Assembly: GCA_903883645.1 (NCBI GenBank)
Contig: CAISBR010000244.1
Location: forward strand, 1 to 64,000
Direction: 5' to 3'
Length of the DNA: 64,000 nucleotides
From: an uncultured Myxococcales bacterium
GTDB lineage: Bacteria > Myxococcota_A > UBA9042
Made by a program: the position numbers and the translations under genes. Each line of letters opens with the position of its first letter. Positions within the stretch are counted from its first letter, which is position 1. The notes under the pieces are model-generated. The model saw only the letters and a program-made list of their open reading frames with translations. It ran no database searches and was not told where the DNA came from. Positions 28,603-39,827 of the stretch are shown in pieces.

Positions 28603-30438
28603 GTGATTCCTGTTGGACTGACCGGGGTTCGAGTAGGTCGTCCCCCGAAGGCGACAATGCTGCTGGCCGGCGGAGCGTTGGTGCTGTCGGTGCTATTGTG
28701 GCTCGCGCCCGATGCCCATCGCGACAACGTATTGGCCGACATCCGGACGTTTGGCAAGTCGCATCCCACTGAGATTCCTCCAGAAGACTGCACTGTACCC
28801 ATGGGCATGGGGCCGTGGCTGACCCAAGGCGCCAAGCCGGCGTCGGTCGCGTACGAGAACCTGTGCGGCGAGCTGCGACAGGCCGAGTTACGCTCGGGTT
28901 CGCTTCGTCTTTCGCTGGGTTATGAGCACAACGGGCCGCTCGACTGGCTGCTGCATCCGCTGGTGTTTGCCAACCCCTTGCTGGCGCTGCTGGGCTGTGC
29001 GCTGCTGTTCTTGGGCGTGGGCCCCTATCTTGAGGAGCGCTGGGGGCGCCGCACCTACTTGGCGGTGATCGCGGTATCGGCGCTGGGCAGTGCCGGGGTG
29101 CGCACCCTGGTCTGCAACAGCGGCTCGCTGCCGTGGACCGGTGCCCAGGGCTGGCTAGGCGCGCTTGTTGCTGCATTTACAGTAGTTTACCTAACAGCAC
29201 AGGTGCAGTTTGTAGTTCCGTCGTGGCCGCCGCGCACGCTGACTCTGCCGGCGTGGAGCGTGGCCGCGTGGTGGCTCATGGTGCGCTTGCTCGCCATGTG
29301 GTGGACGGGGGTGGATCGGGCGGGTGTGATCGGCGAATTGGCCGGTTGGTCCATTGGTTTGGCAGCCGGTATGGCGGTGCACTTGGGCTGGATCGGCCAA
29401 CTGCAGGCGGCTGCGGGTCCGGCGCTGGGCGCAACCATGCAAAAGGTTAGGCGTATGGCGCAGAAGGTCGAGGAGCCCGAGCGCGACCTCAGTCCTCCGC
29501 CCTCTGCGCCCAGTGCGCCGATCGAGGATGCCCGCGACGACGAATCGGAGCTTAGGGACGACGAGCGCCCCGAAGTGGATCTGTTTGCCCTAGAAGCCGC
29601 GCCGACTCCGCTACCCGCGCTGGTGCATGGGCCTGCGCGTCGCCGGCAGCTCGATCTGCCCGATGAGCGCGACCTGCTGGGCCCCGACGCTTGGGCCGAG
29701 CCAGCGCCGACGCCGGTGGTCGAGACCGCGCCGCCGACGGGTGGCAACCTAGCCTGGCTACTGCACAATCGCCCCAAGGACGGCGCCTCAGCGACTCCGG
29801 CGACAGTGGCCGACGATGATTTGCTGGCGGCACTCGACGCCGCGATCGCGCGGCCGGCGCCCCCCTTACAGCCCGTTGCCGACGAGGCCACGGTGATGGT
29901 TGCGCAACCGCCGCCGCCGATTACGGGTCCGCAGCCGCGACCGGTCAGTGAGGCCACCATGGCCTACAGTGCGCGCGATGTGATGCGAACCGCGGTCACC
30001 GATGCGCTGCGCCACGGCGTTGTTGCGACCGAACTTGCCGTTGCCGACGATGTGGGCCGCGATGCCAAGGGGGTGTTGCACGCCCATTGCGGCGGCACTT
30101 GGCACACGCTAAATCCGCATGAGTTGCAAGCTGTTGCAGTGGGCGTGATTGTGCACAGCGACGACCCTACCGCGGTGCCGCAGATCTACATCGACTGCAT
30201 TGCGGACCGTGGCGGTCGCGATCGCCCGGCCAAGGCGGTGCGTTTGTGCGCTAATTCGCAGATGTTGCAGCGACTTGCCCCTGGGCAAGACGGCACTTCG
30301 GCTTTTGCCGCGCTGGCTACCGAGCTCGCGAGTGGCGATGCCAAGACCCTGCCGGCCGCTGCGACTTGGCCCGGTCCGCCCTGGCCGCGCTTTGATACCC
30401 CCGCGGATTTTGTGCGGATGTGGCAGCGCGCCGACTAG
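28603..30438 (+). CDS. Rhomboid-fold membrane protein lacking catalytic residues, with C-terminal extension
   Basis: 611 residues from a GTG at 28603 (after AGTGGAGCAT). The start is uncertain: the frame is open back to 28396 and an ATG at 28657 has a GAAGG site. I favour 28603 because GRPPKAT precedes the first helix, as in rhomboids. The membrane part matches the rhomboid pattern: LLHPLVFANPLLALLG with FLGVGPYLEERWG, then WTGAQGWLGALVA, then GELAGWSIGLAAGMAVHLG. The serine motif GxSG reads GAQG (180-183) and the TM6 His is Glu245, so proteolysis is unlikely. Residues 290-480 are Pro/Asp-rich linker and 480-611 an unrecognised cytosolic domain. Inactive rhomboids such as iRhoms and derlins act in client binding. 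Confidence 0.65.
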   Translation: MIPVGLTGVRVGRPPKATMLLAGGALVLSVLLWLAPDAHRDNVLADIRTFGKSHPTEIPPEDCTVPMGMGPWLTQGAKPASVAYENLCGELRQAELRSGSLRLSLGYEHNGPLDWLLHPLVFANPLLALLGCALLFLGVGPYLEERWGRRTYLAVIAVSALGSAGVRTLVCNSGSLPWTGAQGWLGALVAAFTVVYLTAQVQFVVPSWPPRTLTLPAWSVAAWWLMVRLLAMWWTGVDRAGVIGELAGWSIGLAAGMAVHLGWIGQLQAAAGPALGATMQKVRRMAQKVEEPERDLSPPPSAPSAPIEDARDDESELRDDERPEVDLFALEAAPTPLPALVHGPARRRQLDLPDERDLLGPDAWAEPAPTPVVETAPPTGGNLAWLLHNRPKDGASATPATVADDDLLAALDAAIARPAPPLQPVADEATVMVAQPPPPITGPQPRPVSEATMAYSARDVMRTAVTDALRHGVVATELAVADDVGRDAKGVLHAHCGGTWHTLNPHELQAVAVGVIVHSDDPTAVPQIYIDCIADRGGRDRPAKAVRLCANSQMLQRLAPGQDGTSAFAALATELASGDAKTLPAAATWPGPPWPRFDTPADFVRMWQRAD

Positions 30439-30531
30439 ACCGCGCACAACGACCAGCGGCGGCTTGCGTCGCCACGCAAAAAGCGGCACGGTTCGCGCCC
30501 AGCAGGGATGACCGCCTGCCAAGGAACCGCC

Positions 30532-33081
<2,550 letters not shown>

Positions 33082-33097
33082 GTTCGCCAACGCCAAA

Positions 33098-33130
33098 GCC
33101 CCCTCCGCAACCAAACGCTGCGAAGGGGGC
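33098..33130. terminator. Hairpin between convergent leuS and ssb
   Basis: GCCCCCTCCGCA (33098-33109) pairs with TGCGAAGGGGGC (33119-33130), 12 bp with one C-A mismatch and a 9-nt loop. On the minus strand it is followed by GGCTTTGG, a short T tract, so it may end ssb transcription as well as leuS. Confidence 0.6.
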
Positions 33131-33158
33131 CCCGGCGACGCTATCTAACCTTGTCTAA

Positions 33159-33515
33159 CTACGCCGCAATCGCCTGCACCTCCCCAGGCTTGGCCCCCAA
33201 GAAATACACCTGCGACGCCCGCACTTCGCGGCCATGGTGAATCACGCCGTCCTTGTCCTTCCAGTCGTCGGGCCGCAGCGCGCCCTCAACGTAGACCAGC
33301 CGGCCCTTTTCCAAGTGCTCGGCACACGACTCGGCCTGCTTGCCGAACACCGCCACCTGGTGCCACAGCGTCTCGCGCTCGAACTTGCCGTCTTGCTGCG
33401 TACCGTACGAGGTCGCCACGCGCAGGTTGCACACCGCGTCGCCGTTGCCCAGTTTGCGCAGCTCCGGCTTGTTGCCCAACCGACCGATCAGCATCACCTT
33501 GTTCAAATCACCCAT
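33159..33515 (-). CDS. ssb: Single-stranded DNA-binding protein without an acidic tail
   Basis: 118 residues from the ATG at 33515 after CTGCAAGGGAGTGCG. A bacterial SSB OB fold: MGDLNKVMLIGRLGNKPELR, FERETLWHQVAVFGKQAE, LEKGRLVYVEGALRPDDWKDKDG. It ends at GAKPGEVQAIAA right after the OB fold. The disordered linker and the acidic DDDIPF-type tip through which SSBs recruit repair and replication proteins are both missing. Usual bacterial SSBs are 150-180 residues. It may be a second SSB, with the replication SSB elsewhere. It follows recA by 121 bp on the same strand, which suggests a recombination role. Confidence 0.88.
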   Translation of the reverse strand: MGDLNKVMLIGRLGNKPELRKLGNGDAVCNLRVATSYGTQQDGKFERETLWHQVAVFGKQAESCAEHLEKGRLVYVEGALRPDDWKDKDGVIHHGREVRASQVYFLGAKPGEVQAIAA

Positions 33516-33636
33516 GATCGCACTCCCTTGCAGGCGCCGCTCTGGACGCCCATCCATGTCGGCCAGCACACGCCGCACCGACTTCCTCGCACGCCGCCCC
33601 CTTGAGCGGCATGATTCTTTAATGACTTTGTGAGCT

Positions 33637-34659
33637 TTACGCGGCTTCTTCACACTCTTCGGCCGCGCTCAGCAGGGTGTCGTCGCCCAGCGCCGCGACA
33701 ATCCGCGCACACAGCTCAGGCTTGGCCTTCAGCTCCGCCAGCGCCCGGTCGCGGCCTTGGCCCACCAGCTCGTCATTGAAGCGGTAGAAAGCGCCGCTGC
33801 GGCTGATCTTGCTCTGGGCCACGGCCAGGTCGAACACTTCGGATTCACGATTGAAACCCGTGCCAAACAGCAGATCGATCTCGACCTGGCGGAAGGGCGG
33901 CGCCAGCTTGTTCTTGACCACCTTGATGCGCACACGGTTGCCCAGGGCCTGCTCGTCCTTCTTGATCGAGCCGATGCGGCGCACGTCCAAGCGCACCGAC
34001 GCGTAGAATTTCAGCGCGTTGCCACCCGTAGTGGTCTCAGGGCTGCCCATGGTCACGCCAATTTTCATACGGATCTGGTTGATGAAAATGAGCGTCGTGC
34101 CCGTCTGGTGCGCCAGCGACGCCAGCTTGCGCATCGCCCGGCTCATCAGCCGCGCCTGCAGGCCCACGTGGTTGTCGCCCATCTCGCCGTCGATCTCGGC
34201 CTTGGGCGTCAGCGCCGCCACCGAATCCACCACCACCACGCCCACTTGGCCCGAGCGAACCAGCGCTTCGACCACATCCATGGCCTGCTCGCCGCAGTCG
34301 GGCTGGCTCAGCAGCATTTTGCTGCAATCCACCCCCAGATCGCGGGCATAGCGCAGGTCTAGGGCGTGCTCGGCGTCGACAAACGCCACGATCGCCCCCT
34401 GCTTCTGCGCCTGGGCAATCGCCGACAGCGCCATGGTGGTCTTGCCCGAGCTCTCGAGCCCATAGATCTCGATGATGCGGCCCTTGGGCAGCCCGCCGAT
34501 GCCCAGCGCCCGGTCGAGCGCAAACGAGCCGGTGGGGATGGTCTCGATGGTCTTGTCGACCGCGTCGCCGTTGGCCTGCATCAAGGTGCCGCGCCCAAAG
34601 GCTTTTTCGACCGAGCGAATGAGGTCGTCCAACGCCGGAATGCCAAACTTGTCTGCCAT
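33637..34659 (-). CDS. recA: RecA recombinase
   Basis: 340 residues; TTTAGGAGAGCACC precedes the ATG. Walker A is GLESSGKTT (67-75), where nearly all RecA proteins have [29 protein letters not shown] is loop L1, and [21 protein letters not shown] is loop L2 plus the following strand. It forms ATP-dependent filaments on single-stranded DNA for homologous recombination and LexA cleavage. The C-terminus (EECEEAA) is short and mildly acidic. No LexA-type box could be identified upstream. It is flanked on the same strand by comM (upstream) and ssb (downstream). Confidence 0.97.
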   Translation of the reverse strand: MADKFGIPALDDLIRSVEKAFGRGTLMQANGDAVDKTIETIPTGSFALDRALGIGGLPKGRIIEIYGLESSGKTTMALSAIAQAQKQGAIVAFVDAEHALDLRYARDLGVDCSKMLLSQPDCGEQAMDVVEALVRSGQVGVVVVDSVAALTPKAEIDGEMGDNHVGLQARLMSRAMRKLASLAHQTGTTLIFINQIRMKIGVTMGSPETTTGGNALKFYASVRLDVRRIGSIKKDEQALGNRVRIKVVKNKLAPPFRQVEIDLLFGTGFNRESEVFDLAVAQSKISRSGAFYRFNDELVGQGRDRALAELKAKPELCARIVAALGDDTLLSAAEECEEAA

Positions 34660-34685
34660 GGTGCTCTCCTAAAACGCTACGAACT

Positions 34686-34707
34686 GGGGTCAAAATGGCC
34701 GGACCCC
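34686..34707 (-). repeat. Inverted repeat between comM and recA
   Basis: GGGGTC (34686-34691) and GACCCC (34702-34707) with a 10-nt AT-containing spacer lie 27 bp upstream of the recA start and 70 bp after the comM stop. The position would suit a weak terminator, a leader hairpin or an operator. There is no T-run after it. Confidence 0.3.
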
Positions 34708-34777
34708 GGCGGCCCAAGGCGGCAACGCGCCGCTCGGCTGGTGCAGCAAGGCTGCGAAGCTGTTGTTTTCTATCGAC

Positions 34778-36328
34778 TTATGCGGCCATCTGCAGCTGTG
34801 GCCGCCGATCAAACCAGCGGTACTGCAGGGCCTCGGCCAGCTGGGCCGCGCCAATCTGCTCCGCGCCATCTAGGTCGGCGATGGTGCGCGCCACCCGCCA
34901 CACCCGGTCGTGGGCCCGCGGCGACAGCCCATAGGCATCCAGCGCGCGAATCAGCATGTCGTGCACGGCCGGCTCGAGCGGCGAGGTCTTGCGCAGCACC
35001 GCCATGCTCACTTCGGCGTTCGTGGGCACGGCGCCGCCCAGGTCGCAGCTAGCAAACCGCTCAGATTGGCGCAGACGGGCCGCAACTACCCGCAGCCGCA
35101 CCGTTTCCGACGTATCGCCAGAGGGCCCATGCCGCAACAGCTCGCCGGGCAGACTCGGCAAACGCAGCTGCACATCGATGCGGTCCAAAAGCGGCCCCGA
35201 CAGCCGGCTTTGGTACCTTTCGAGCTGCATCGGTGTGCACACACAGCGCCCGTCGCCATTGCCAAAGTGCCCACAAGCACAGGGATTCAGCGCCGCCACC
35301 ATCAGCGACCGCGCCGGAAACGACACGGTTTGTCGCGCCCGCGTAACCACCACATGCCCGTCTTCGAGCGGCTGGCGCAAACACTCCAACACTTGCCGCG
35401 GAAACTCAGCCAATTCATCAAGGAACAGCACACCGCGGTGCGCCAGCGACACCTCGCCCGGGCGCGGCACGCTGCCACCGCCCACCAGCGACGCCGCCGA
35501 GGCCGTGTGGTGCGGCGCGCGAAACGGCCGCGTGCGCAACAACCCAGATCGACTAGGCAACAGCCCCGCCACCGAGTGAATCTTGGTCACCTCGATCGCC
35601 TCGCGGTCCGTCAACGGCGGCAGAATGGTGGGCAAGCGCCTGGCCAGCATGGTCTTTCCAGTCCCCGGCGCCCCACTGAGCACCGCGTTATGGCCGCCCG
35701 CCGCCGCCACTTCGAGCGCGCGCTTGGCCTGGTCGTGGCCGCGCACATCGGACCAGCACAAGAACTGCCGCGGCCCCGTATCGCCCAAAGCCTCGGTCGG
35801 CGGATTTGGCCAAGAATCCTGAGCCTTTAGCCGCGCAATCACCTCGCCCAGCGTGTCGGCACCCAGCACTTGCAGCTCGCCCACCGCCCGCGCCTCGGCC
35901 ATGTTGTCGGTTGGGCACAGCACGCCGCGCAGACCCAGCTGCCGCGCCAGCTCGGCCACGGCCAGCACGCCGCACACCGGCCGCAGCGCGCCGCTCAGGC
36001 TCAATTCCCCAACAACCAGAAAGCCTTGTAGGCAGCCAACGGGCAGTTTGCCATCCGCTTCGAGCAGCGCTAGCGCCACCGGCAGGTCAAAGCTCGTGCC
36101 ATCTTTGCGCAGGTCCGCCGGTGCCAGATTGACCGTCACACGCTTGTTCGGCAGCATAATTCCCGATTGTTTCAGCGCAGATCGCACCCGTACCCGCGCC
36201 TCGCGCACCGCCAGCTCGGCCAGCCCCACCGTATCGAACGCGGGCACGCCAAAGGCGACATCGCACTCGACTTCGACCAGCCGCGCATCCACGCCCACCA
36301 GCGCCGCACTCCAGATCTTGCTTTGCAT
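34778..36328 (-). CDS. comM: ComM/YifB-family Mg-chelatase-like AAA+ ATPase
   Basis: 516 residues. The N-terminal ChlI-type domain begins MQSKIWSAALVGVDARLVEVE and has FDTVGLAELAVREARVRV and NLAPADLRKDG. The AAA+ core has Walker A GAPGTGKT (219-226), FRAPHHTAS, Walker B LFLDELAEF, and a Cys motif CACGHFGNGDGRCVC. The C-terminal domain ends in LAEALQYRWFDR. ComM is a hexameric branch-migration helicase that acts during natural transformation and recombination. Its place upstream of recA and ssb fits that role. The start has no clear ribosome site; the divergent region upstream carries the GTATCA array. Confidence 0.95.
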   Translation of the reverse strand: MQSKIWSAALVGVDARLVEVECDVAFGVPAFDTVGLAELAVREARVRVRSALKQSGIMLPNKRVTVNLAPADLRKDGTSFDLPVALALLEADGKLPVGCLQGFLVVGELSLSGALRPVCGVLAVAELARQLGLRGVLCPTDNMAEARAVGELQVLGADTLGEVIARLKAQDSWPNPPTEALGDTGPRQFLCWSDVRGHDQAKRALEVAAAGGHNAVLSGAPGTGKTMLARRLPTILPPLTDREAIEVTKIHSVAGLLPSRSGLLRTRPFRAPHHTASAASLVGGGSVPRPGEVSLAHRGVLFLDELAEFPRQVLECLRQPLEDGHVVVTRARQTVSFPARSLMVAALNPCACGHFGNGDGRCVCTPMQLERYQSRLSGPLLDRIDVQLRLPSLPGELLRHGPSGDTSETVRLRVVAARLRQSERFASCDLGGAVPTNAEVSMAVLRKTSPLEPAVHDMLIRALDAYGLSPRAHDRVWRVARTIADLDGAEQIGAAQLAEALQYRWFDRRPQLQMAA

Positions 36329-36430
36329 TGCCGCCCGCCGCCCGGCGCGTTGTCGCTAGGCGATCGGAGCATGTGCACAGCGCGTGCCAAGTTAAAGATA
36401 CACTATTTCAATATGTTACAAGGCACCCGC

Positions 36431-36470
36431 CAGTATCAGCAGTATCAAAGTGATACCGTGATACCGACTG
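36431..36470. promoter_or_regulatory. Symmetrical GTATCA/TGATAC array in a divergent promoter region
   Basis: Two GTATCA copies (36433-36438 and 36442-36447) face two TGATAC copies (36451-36456 and 36459-36464), spaced by 3, 3 and 2 nt, with outer CAGT (36431) and ACTG (to 36470). The array is almost fully palindromic. It sits 34 bp before the start of the large lipoprotein gene and about 100 bp from the divergent comM start. It could bind two stacked dimers of a repressor, or form a hairpin in the transcript. The regulator is unknown. Confidence 0.6.
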
Positions 36471-36503
36471 GAAAGGCCGCGTCGGCCCTGCTACATTGGC
36501 AGC

Positions 36504-39500
36504 GTGAGTTCCACTAATTTGCCAGCACGATCCGTTGTCGTCCGCACGCTCCTGCTGGCCGTGCTCGCCCTTTTTCTCGCCAGCGCCACCGGCTGCATCA
36601 CCAAGAAGTCCCGCCGCTTCAGCGCCTCGTGCGGCCAAAGCGCAGAGTGCGAAAGCGGGCTCTGTTACAACGGTTTTTGCACCAGCAGCTGCACCTCGGG
36701 CGCCACGTGCAGCAGCGGCGTATGCATCGAGAAGGTGTGTCAGCCGCCCGACGAGGACTACGATCACGACGGCCTGACCAACTCGTGGGAAGCCAAGCAC
36801 GGCCTCAACGCCGAAAAAGCCGACAGCGACGGCGACGGCATCCCCGACAAGAAGGAAGTCGGCAACGTGCTGGCCCCGGTCGACAGCAACGGCGACGGCG
36901 TGATCGACGCGTTGCAGAGCAATCTCAACGACTCCGATGCCGACTGCATGGTCGACGCTTTCGACTCCTTACCGGGCAAAATCGACACCTTGCCCGACTC
37001 TGCGACGATCTGCGGCAGCGGCGTCTGTGCCGGCAAAACCGGCGAGGTCACCGTGGTATGCACCCCCGCCGACCCCACCGCCACCGGCGCAGTCGTGGCC
37101 GGCTGCAAGGGTTGCTCGTGCAAGTCGAGCAGTATCGCAGACTTTCAATCCCCCGAGACGTGGTGCGACGGCCTCGACAACGACTGCAACGGCAAGACCG
37201 ACGAGAGCGCAACCCTAGGCGGCCAACCGCTCGGCGGGGGCTGCGTCGCCAGCCACGGCATCTGCACATTGTCGAGCAAAGTCGGCAAGATCGAATGCAA
37301 GAACAAGATCGCGATCTGTTCGACCGACGGCGGCAGCGAGAGCGCCGGCACCAGCGAAAGCTGCAACCTGCAAGACGACGACTGCAACGGCACCACCGAC
37401 GACGGCTTCCTTTTCAAGGGCACGGCAGTGGGCAAAAGCTGCGAAAAGTGCGGATTTACAGGCCCCACCTGCCCTGACGGCAGCCAAATGAACGCGGCAC
37501 TGGTCGGCTGTAGCGCCGACGGCCAAAGCGCCGACTGCTTGGGCCTACCGTTCGACACAAGCTTTACCAGCATCGCCGTGGGCGCCCCCGAGCCGCGCGA
37601 CATCTGGAGCATGGGATGGCGCGAGACACACAGCAAAGTCACTGTATTTTCGGGGAAAGTTGCCGCAGTCGCCGCCGGAGGCATGGTAGACCGCGACGAA
37701 GAGTGGTTCCTCAAGGTAGACGACACGGGTGTACCGATGCCGTGGCAGCGCGCCCAGCAGCAAGACCCCAAAGCGCGCGCGGGGGCGGCGATCGCCAGCG
37801 ACCCGACGTCTGATCTGCTGTGGCTGATCGGCGGCGTTGATGGCCAAGACACACTGCAGACAGAGGTTTTTTCTTCGCCAGAGCCTAACGCATGGAACTC
37901 GGAGTCGACGCCCGGTGCGAGCCACGCGGTGCCGGCACTGCCTTCGAGTAGCCTGACGACTCCAGTCGGCAAGGCTGCTCCCCCAGCTTTCGTTCTGAAT
38001 TTCAACGATCAACGTGCTCTGCTCATTTTCGATCGCCACTATTCACGGCCGCTGTGGCACCGCGTCGGAGAAGCAACGGGCGATTGGGTCACGGCCGCGG
38101 GCGACGACTCGCAAAGCTCAACAGAGGTGCTGTGTGCGGCACAAACACCTGATCATCAAGTAGTTTTTGCGCGACAGGCCGATGGTTCGTGGCTGCGCTT
38201 CGTGTGGGATGGCCTGAAAGTGACCGCAAGCGTACAGCTATCCGCGGCCAGCGCAGTCGTGCACCCCGGCGCGCAATGTGTTATCGACAATGCTAACTAT
38301 TTTCATGCCTTAGGGGGCTACAGCGGTAGCACGGTCATCGGTGACCACCTGGTCGCGAGCATCGTGGGCACAGGCAACGATGCCGTTGTGAGCGGCCTAT
38401 TCCAGGTCACGTCAACCGCAGAGGAGTCCGCAGCTTTTGCGCGAGCTGGCGGCATCGCGGCATGGTCACTTAGTCTTAGCGCCGTAGTGCTCGCTGGCGG
38501 CGAAAGCAACGACGGTACAGGGCGTTACGGTCGACCAGACGTCAGTGTTTGGCATCCCGACACGCACGGCGTAGCGCGCGCCGACAAGCCAAGTCCGCGG
38601 GCGCGCTTCGGCCATGCGGGGGGCTACTGGCCGCAGCAAAATGCCTACTGCATCGCCGGCGGGCTAACCGCCGAGCTGCCCGACGGCGGCACGGCGCGGG
38701 TCGTGCCTATCGACGATGCCTGGTGTGTCAATAAAGATGGCGTGTGGACTCAGAAGGTTAGCTCGGGCGTGCGCTACGCCTACGGTGCGGCCGCCATCGA
38801 CACGGCGGGGCAGCGGCTGGTGCTGACGGGCGGCTTGGCACTGCAAGGAAGCAATTTTAGTGAGGTTAGCAAGCTGTGGAGCATGGGGTTGCTAAGCGAT
38901 GGCACCGTCGTTGCTGCGCTCGCACCAACCGCAACTCTGCAAACCGTAGCATTCGGTAATGGGTTCAGCAGTGCGGGTACGTGGAGCATTGTTGCCTCGC
39001 CCGACGCTCCCGAACTCGCCGCGCCAGCTTTTGCCTATGATTCCAAGCGCAACCGCCTCATCTTGGTCGATGGCTATGACTCGAGCGGCGAAGTGCCGCT
39101 GTTCAAAGTGCTCGACCTCAAGACGCTCGCCTGGACCGACCTCGCCAGCCAGCTGCCAAAGGCCAACGACGCCAAGCCGTTTCTGCCCATGCCCCGCTAC
39201 GGCGCCCTCGCCCTATACGACGCCCAACGCGATATCATTGCAGTCATCGGCGGTTCGCTGCGACATCCCAACGGCAGCATCGGCTACGACATAGTCAACG
39301 GCCCCGTAGGATTGCCAGTAAGCTCTTGTATGGCAACGGGTTTTGTTCCGTTCGACGTGTCGACCACGCTGGCGAATCCGCAGTTTGTCCCACAGCCCCT
39401 GCCCCTGTTCACGTCGCTGACAAACCCAACCAAAGACGGCACCTTGCTAAGCCCGTGGTTCGGCGGTCCTGTCTTCGCGCCCGTGATTTACGATGACTTT

Positions 39501-39827
39501 GGCGGCCACGCTTGGCTCGCCGTACCCGATGCGCCGCCCCCCGTTCCCGGCGACGGTAAACTGGAATGCGGCGACCTCGGTGTGGCCAAGGTCGCTCCGC
39601 TACACATGAACCATCAGCTCAGCCTGGATATCGGTGCTTGCGGGGGTCAGCTAGCGGCTAAGCCCAGTCTGCAAGCCCTCGAGTGGGCCCCGTCTGCCCT
39701 ATTTTCGAGCAGCTTTCAGTACGTCAGCTCCGATCGCTCGGCCTGGATCGCGGGTGGCCTAGAGCCCGACGGTGCGGTGTCGTCGGAGGTGGCGCGCTTG
39801 GGCCAGACGTGCAAGGCCGTGCCGTGA
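36504..39827 (+). CDS. Large lipoprotein with Cys-rich, type-3-like Asp repeats and MopE-like motifs plus kelch-like region
   Basis: 1,107 residues from a GTG at 36504. The lipobox ends ASATGC with Cys31. Residues 43-80 are Cys-rich (CGQSAECESGLC and similar). Residues 84-150 carry calcium-binding Asp repeats (DYDHDGLTNSWE, DSDGDGIPDKKE, DSNGDGVIDAL) like thrombospondin type 3. CDGLDNDCNGKTDE (221-234) and CNLQDDDCNGTTDDG (287-301) are MopE/putative metal-binding repeats typical of myxobacterial surface proteins. Residues about 340-1090 hold repeated strands with GG doublets (LLWLIGGVDG, YCIAGGLTAE, IAVIGGSLRH) suggesting a kelch-type propeller. Probably a surface lipoprotein; its ligand is unknown. 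The stop overlaps the next GTG start. Confidence 0.8.
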   Translation: MSSTNLPARSVVVRTLLLAVLALFLASATGCITKKSRRFSASCGQSAECESGLCYNGFCTSSCTSGATCSSGVCIEKVCQPPDEDYDHDGLTNSWEAKHGLNAEKADSDGDGIPDKKEVGNVLAPVDSNGDGVIDALQSNLNDSDADCMVDAFDSLPGKIDTLPDSATICGSGVCAGKTGEVTVVCTPADPTATGAVVAGCKGCSCKSSSIADFQSPETWCDGLDNDCNGKTDESATLGGQPLGGGCVASHGICTLSSKVGKIECKNKIAICSTDGGSESAGTSESCNLQDDDCNGTTDDGFLFKGTAVGKSCEKCGFTGPTCPDGSQMNAALVGCSADGQSADCLGLPFDTSFTSIAVGAPEPRDIWSMGWRETHSKVTVFSGKVAAVAAGGMVDRDEEWFLKVDDTGVPMPWQRAQQQDPKARAGAAIASDPTSDLLWLIGGVDGQDTLQTEVFSSPEPNAWNSESTPGASHAVPALPSSSLTTPVGKAAPPAFVLNFNDQRALLIFDRHYSRPLWHRVGEATGDWVTAAGDDSQSSTEVLCAAQTPDHQVVFARQADGSWLRFVWDGLKVTASVQLSAASAVVHPGAQCVIDNANYFHALGGYSGSTVIGDHLVASIVGTGNDAVVSGLFQVTSTAEESAAFARAGGIAAWSLSLSAVVLAGGESNDGTGRYGRPDVSVWHPDTHGVARADKPSPRARFGHAGGYWPQQNAYCIAGGLTAELPDGGTARVVPIDDAWCVNKDGVWTQKVSSGVRYAYGAAAIDTAGQRLVLTGGLALQGSNFSEVSKLWSMGLLSDGTVVAALAPTATLQTVAFGNGFSSAGTWSIVASPDAPELAAPAFAYDSKRNRLILVDGYDSSGEVPLFKVLDLKTLAWTDLASQLPKANDAKPFLPMPRYGALALYDAQRDIIAVIGGSLRHPNGSIGYDIVNGPVGLPVSSCMATGFVPFDVSTTLANPQFVPQPLPLFTSLTNPTKDGTLLSPWFGGPVFAPVIYDDFGGHAWLAVPDAPPPVPGDGKLECGDLGVAKVAPLHMNHQLSLDIGACGGQLAAKPSLQALEWAPSALFSSSFQYVSSDRSAWIAGGLEPDGAVSSEVARLGQTCKAVP

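Noticed and set aside
28625-28645. GGTTCGAGT resembling a tRNA T-arm
   Set aside because: Flanking bases do not form a T stem and no acceptor or anticodon arms are present.
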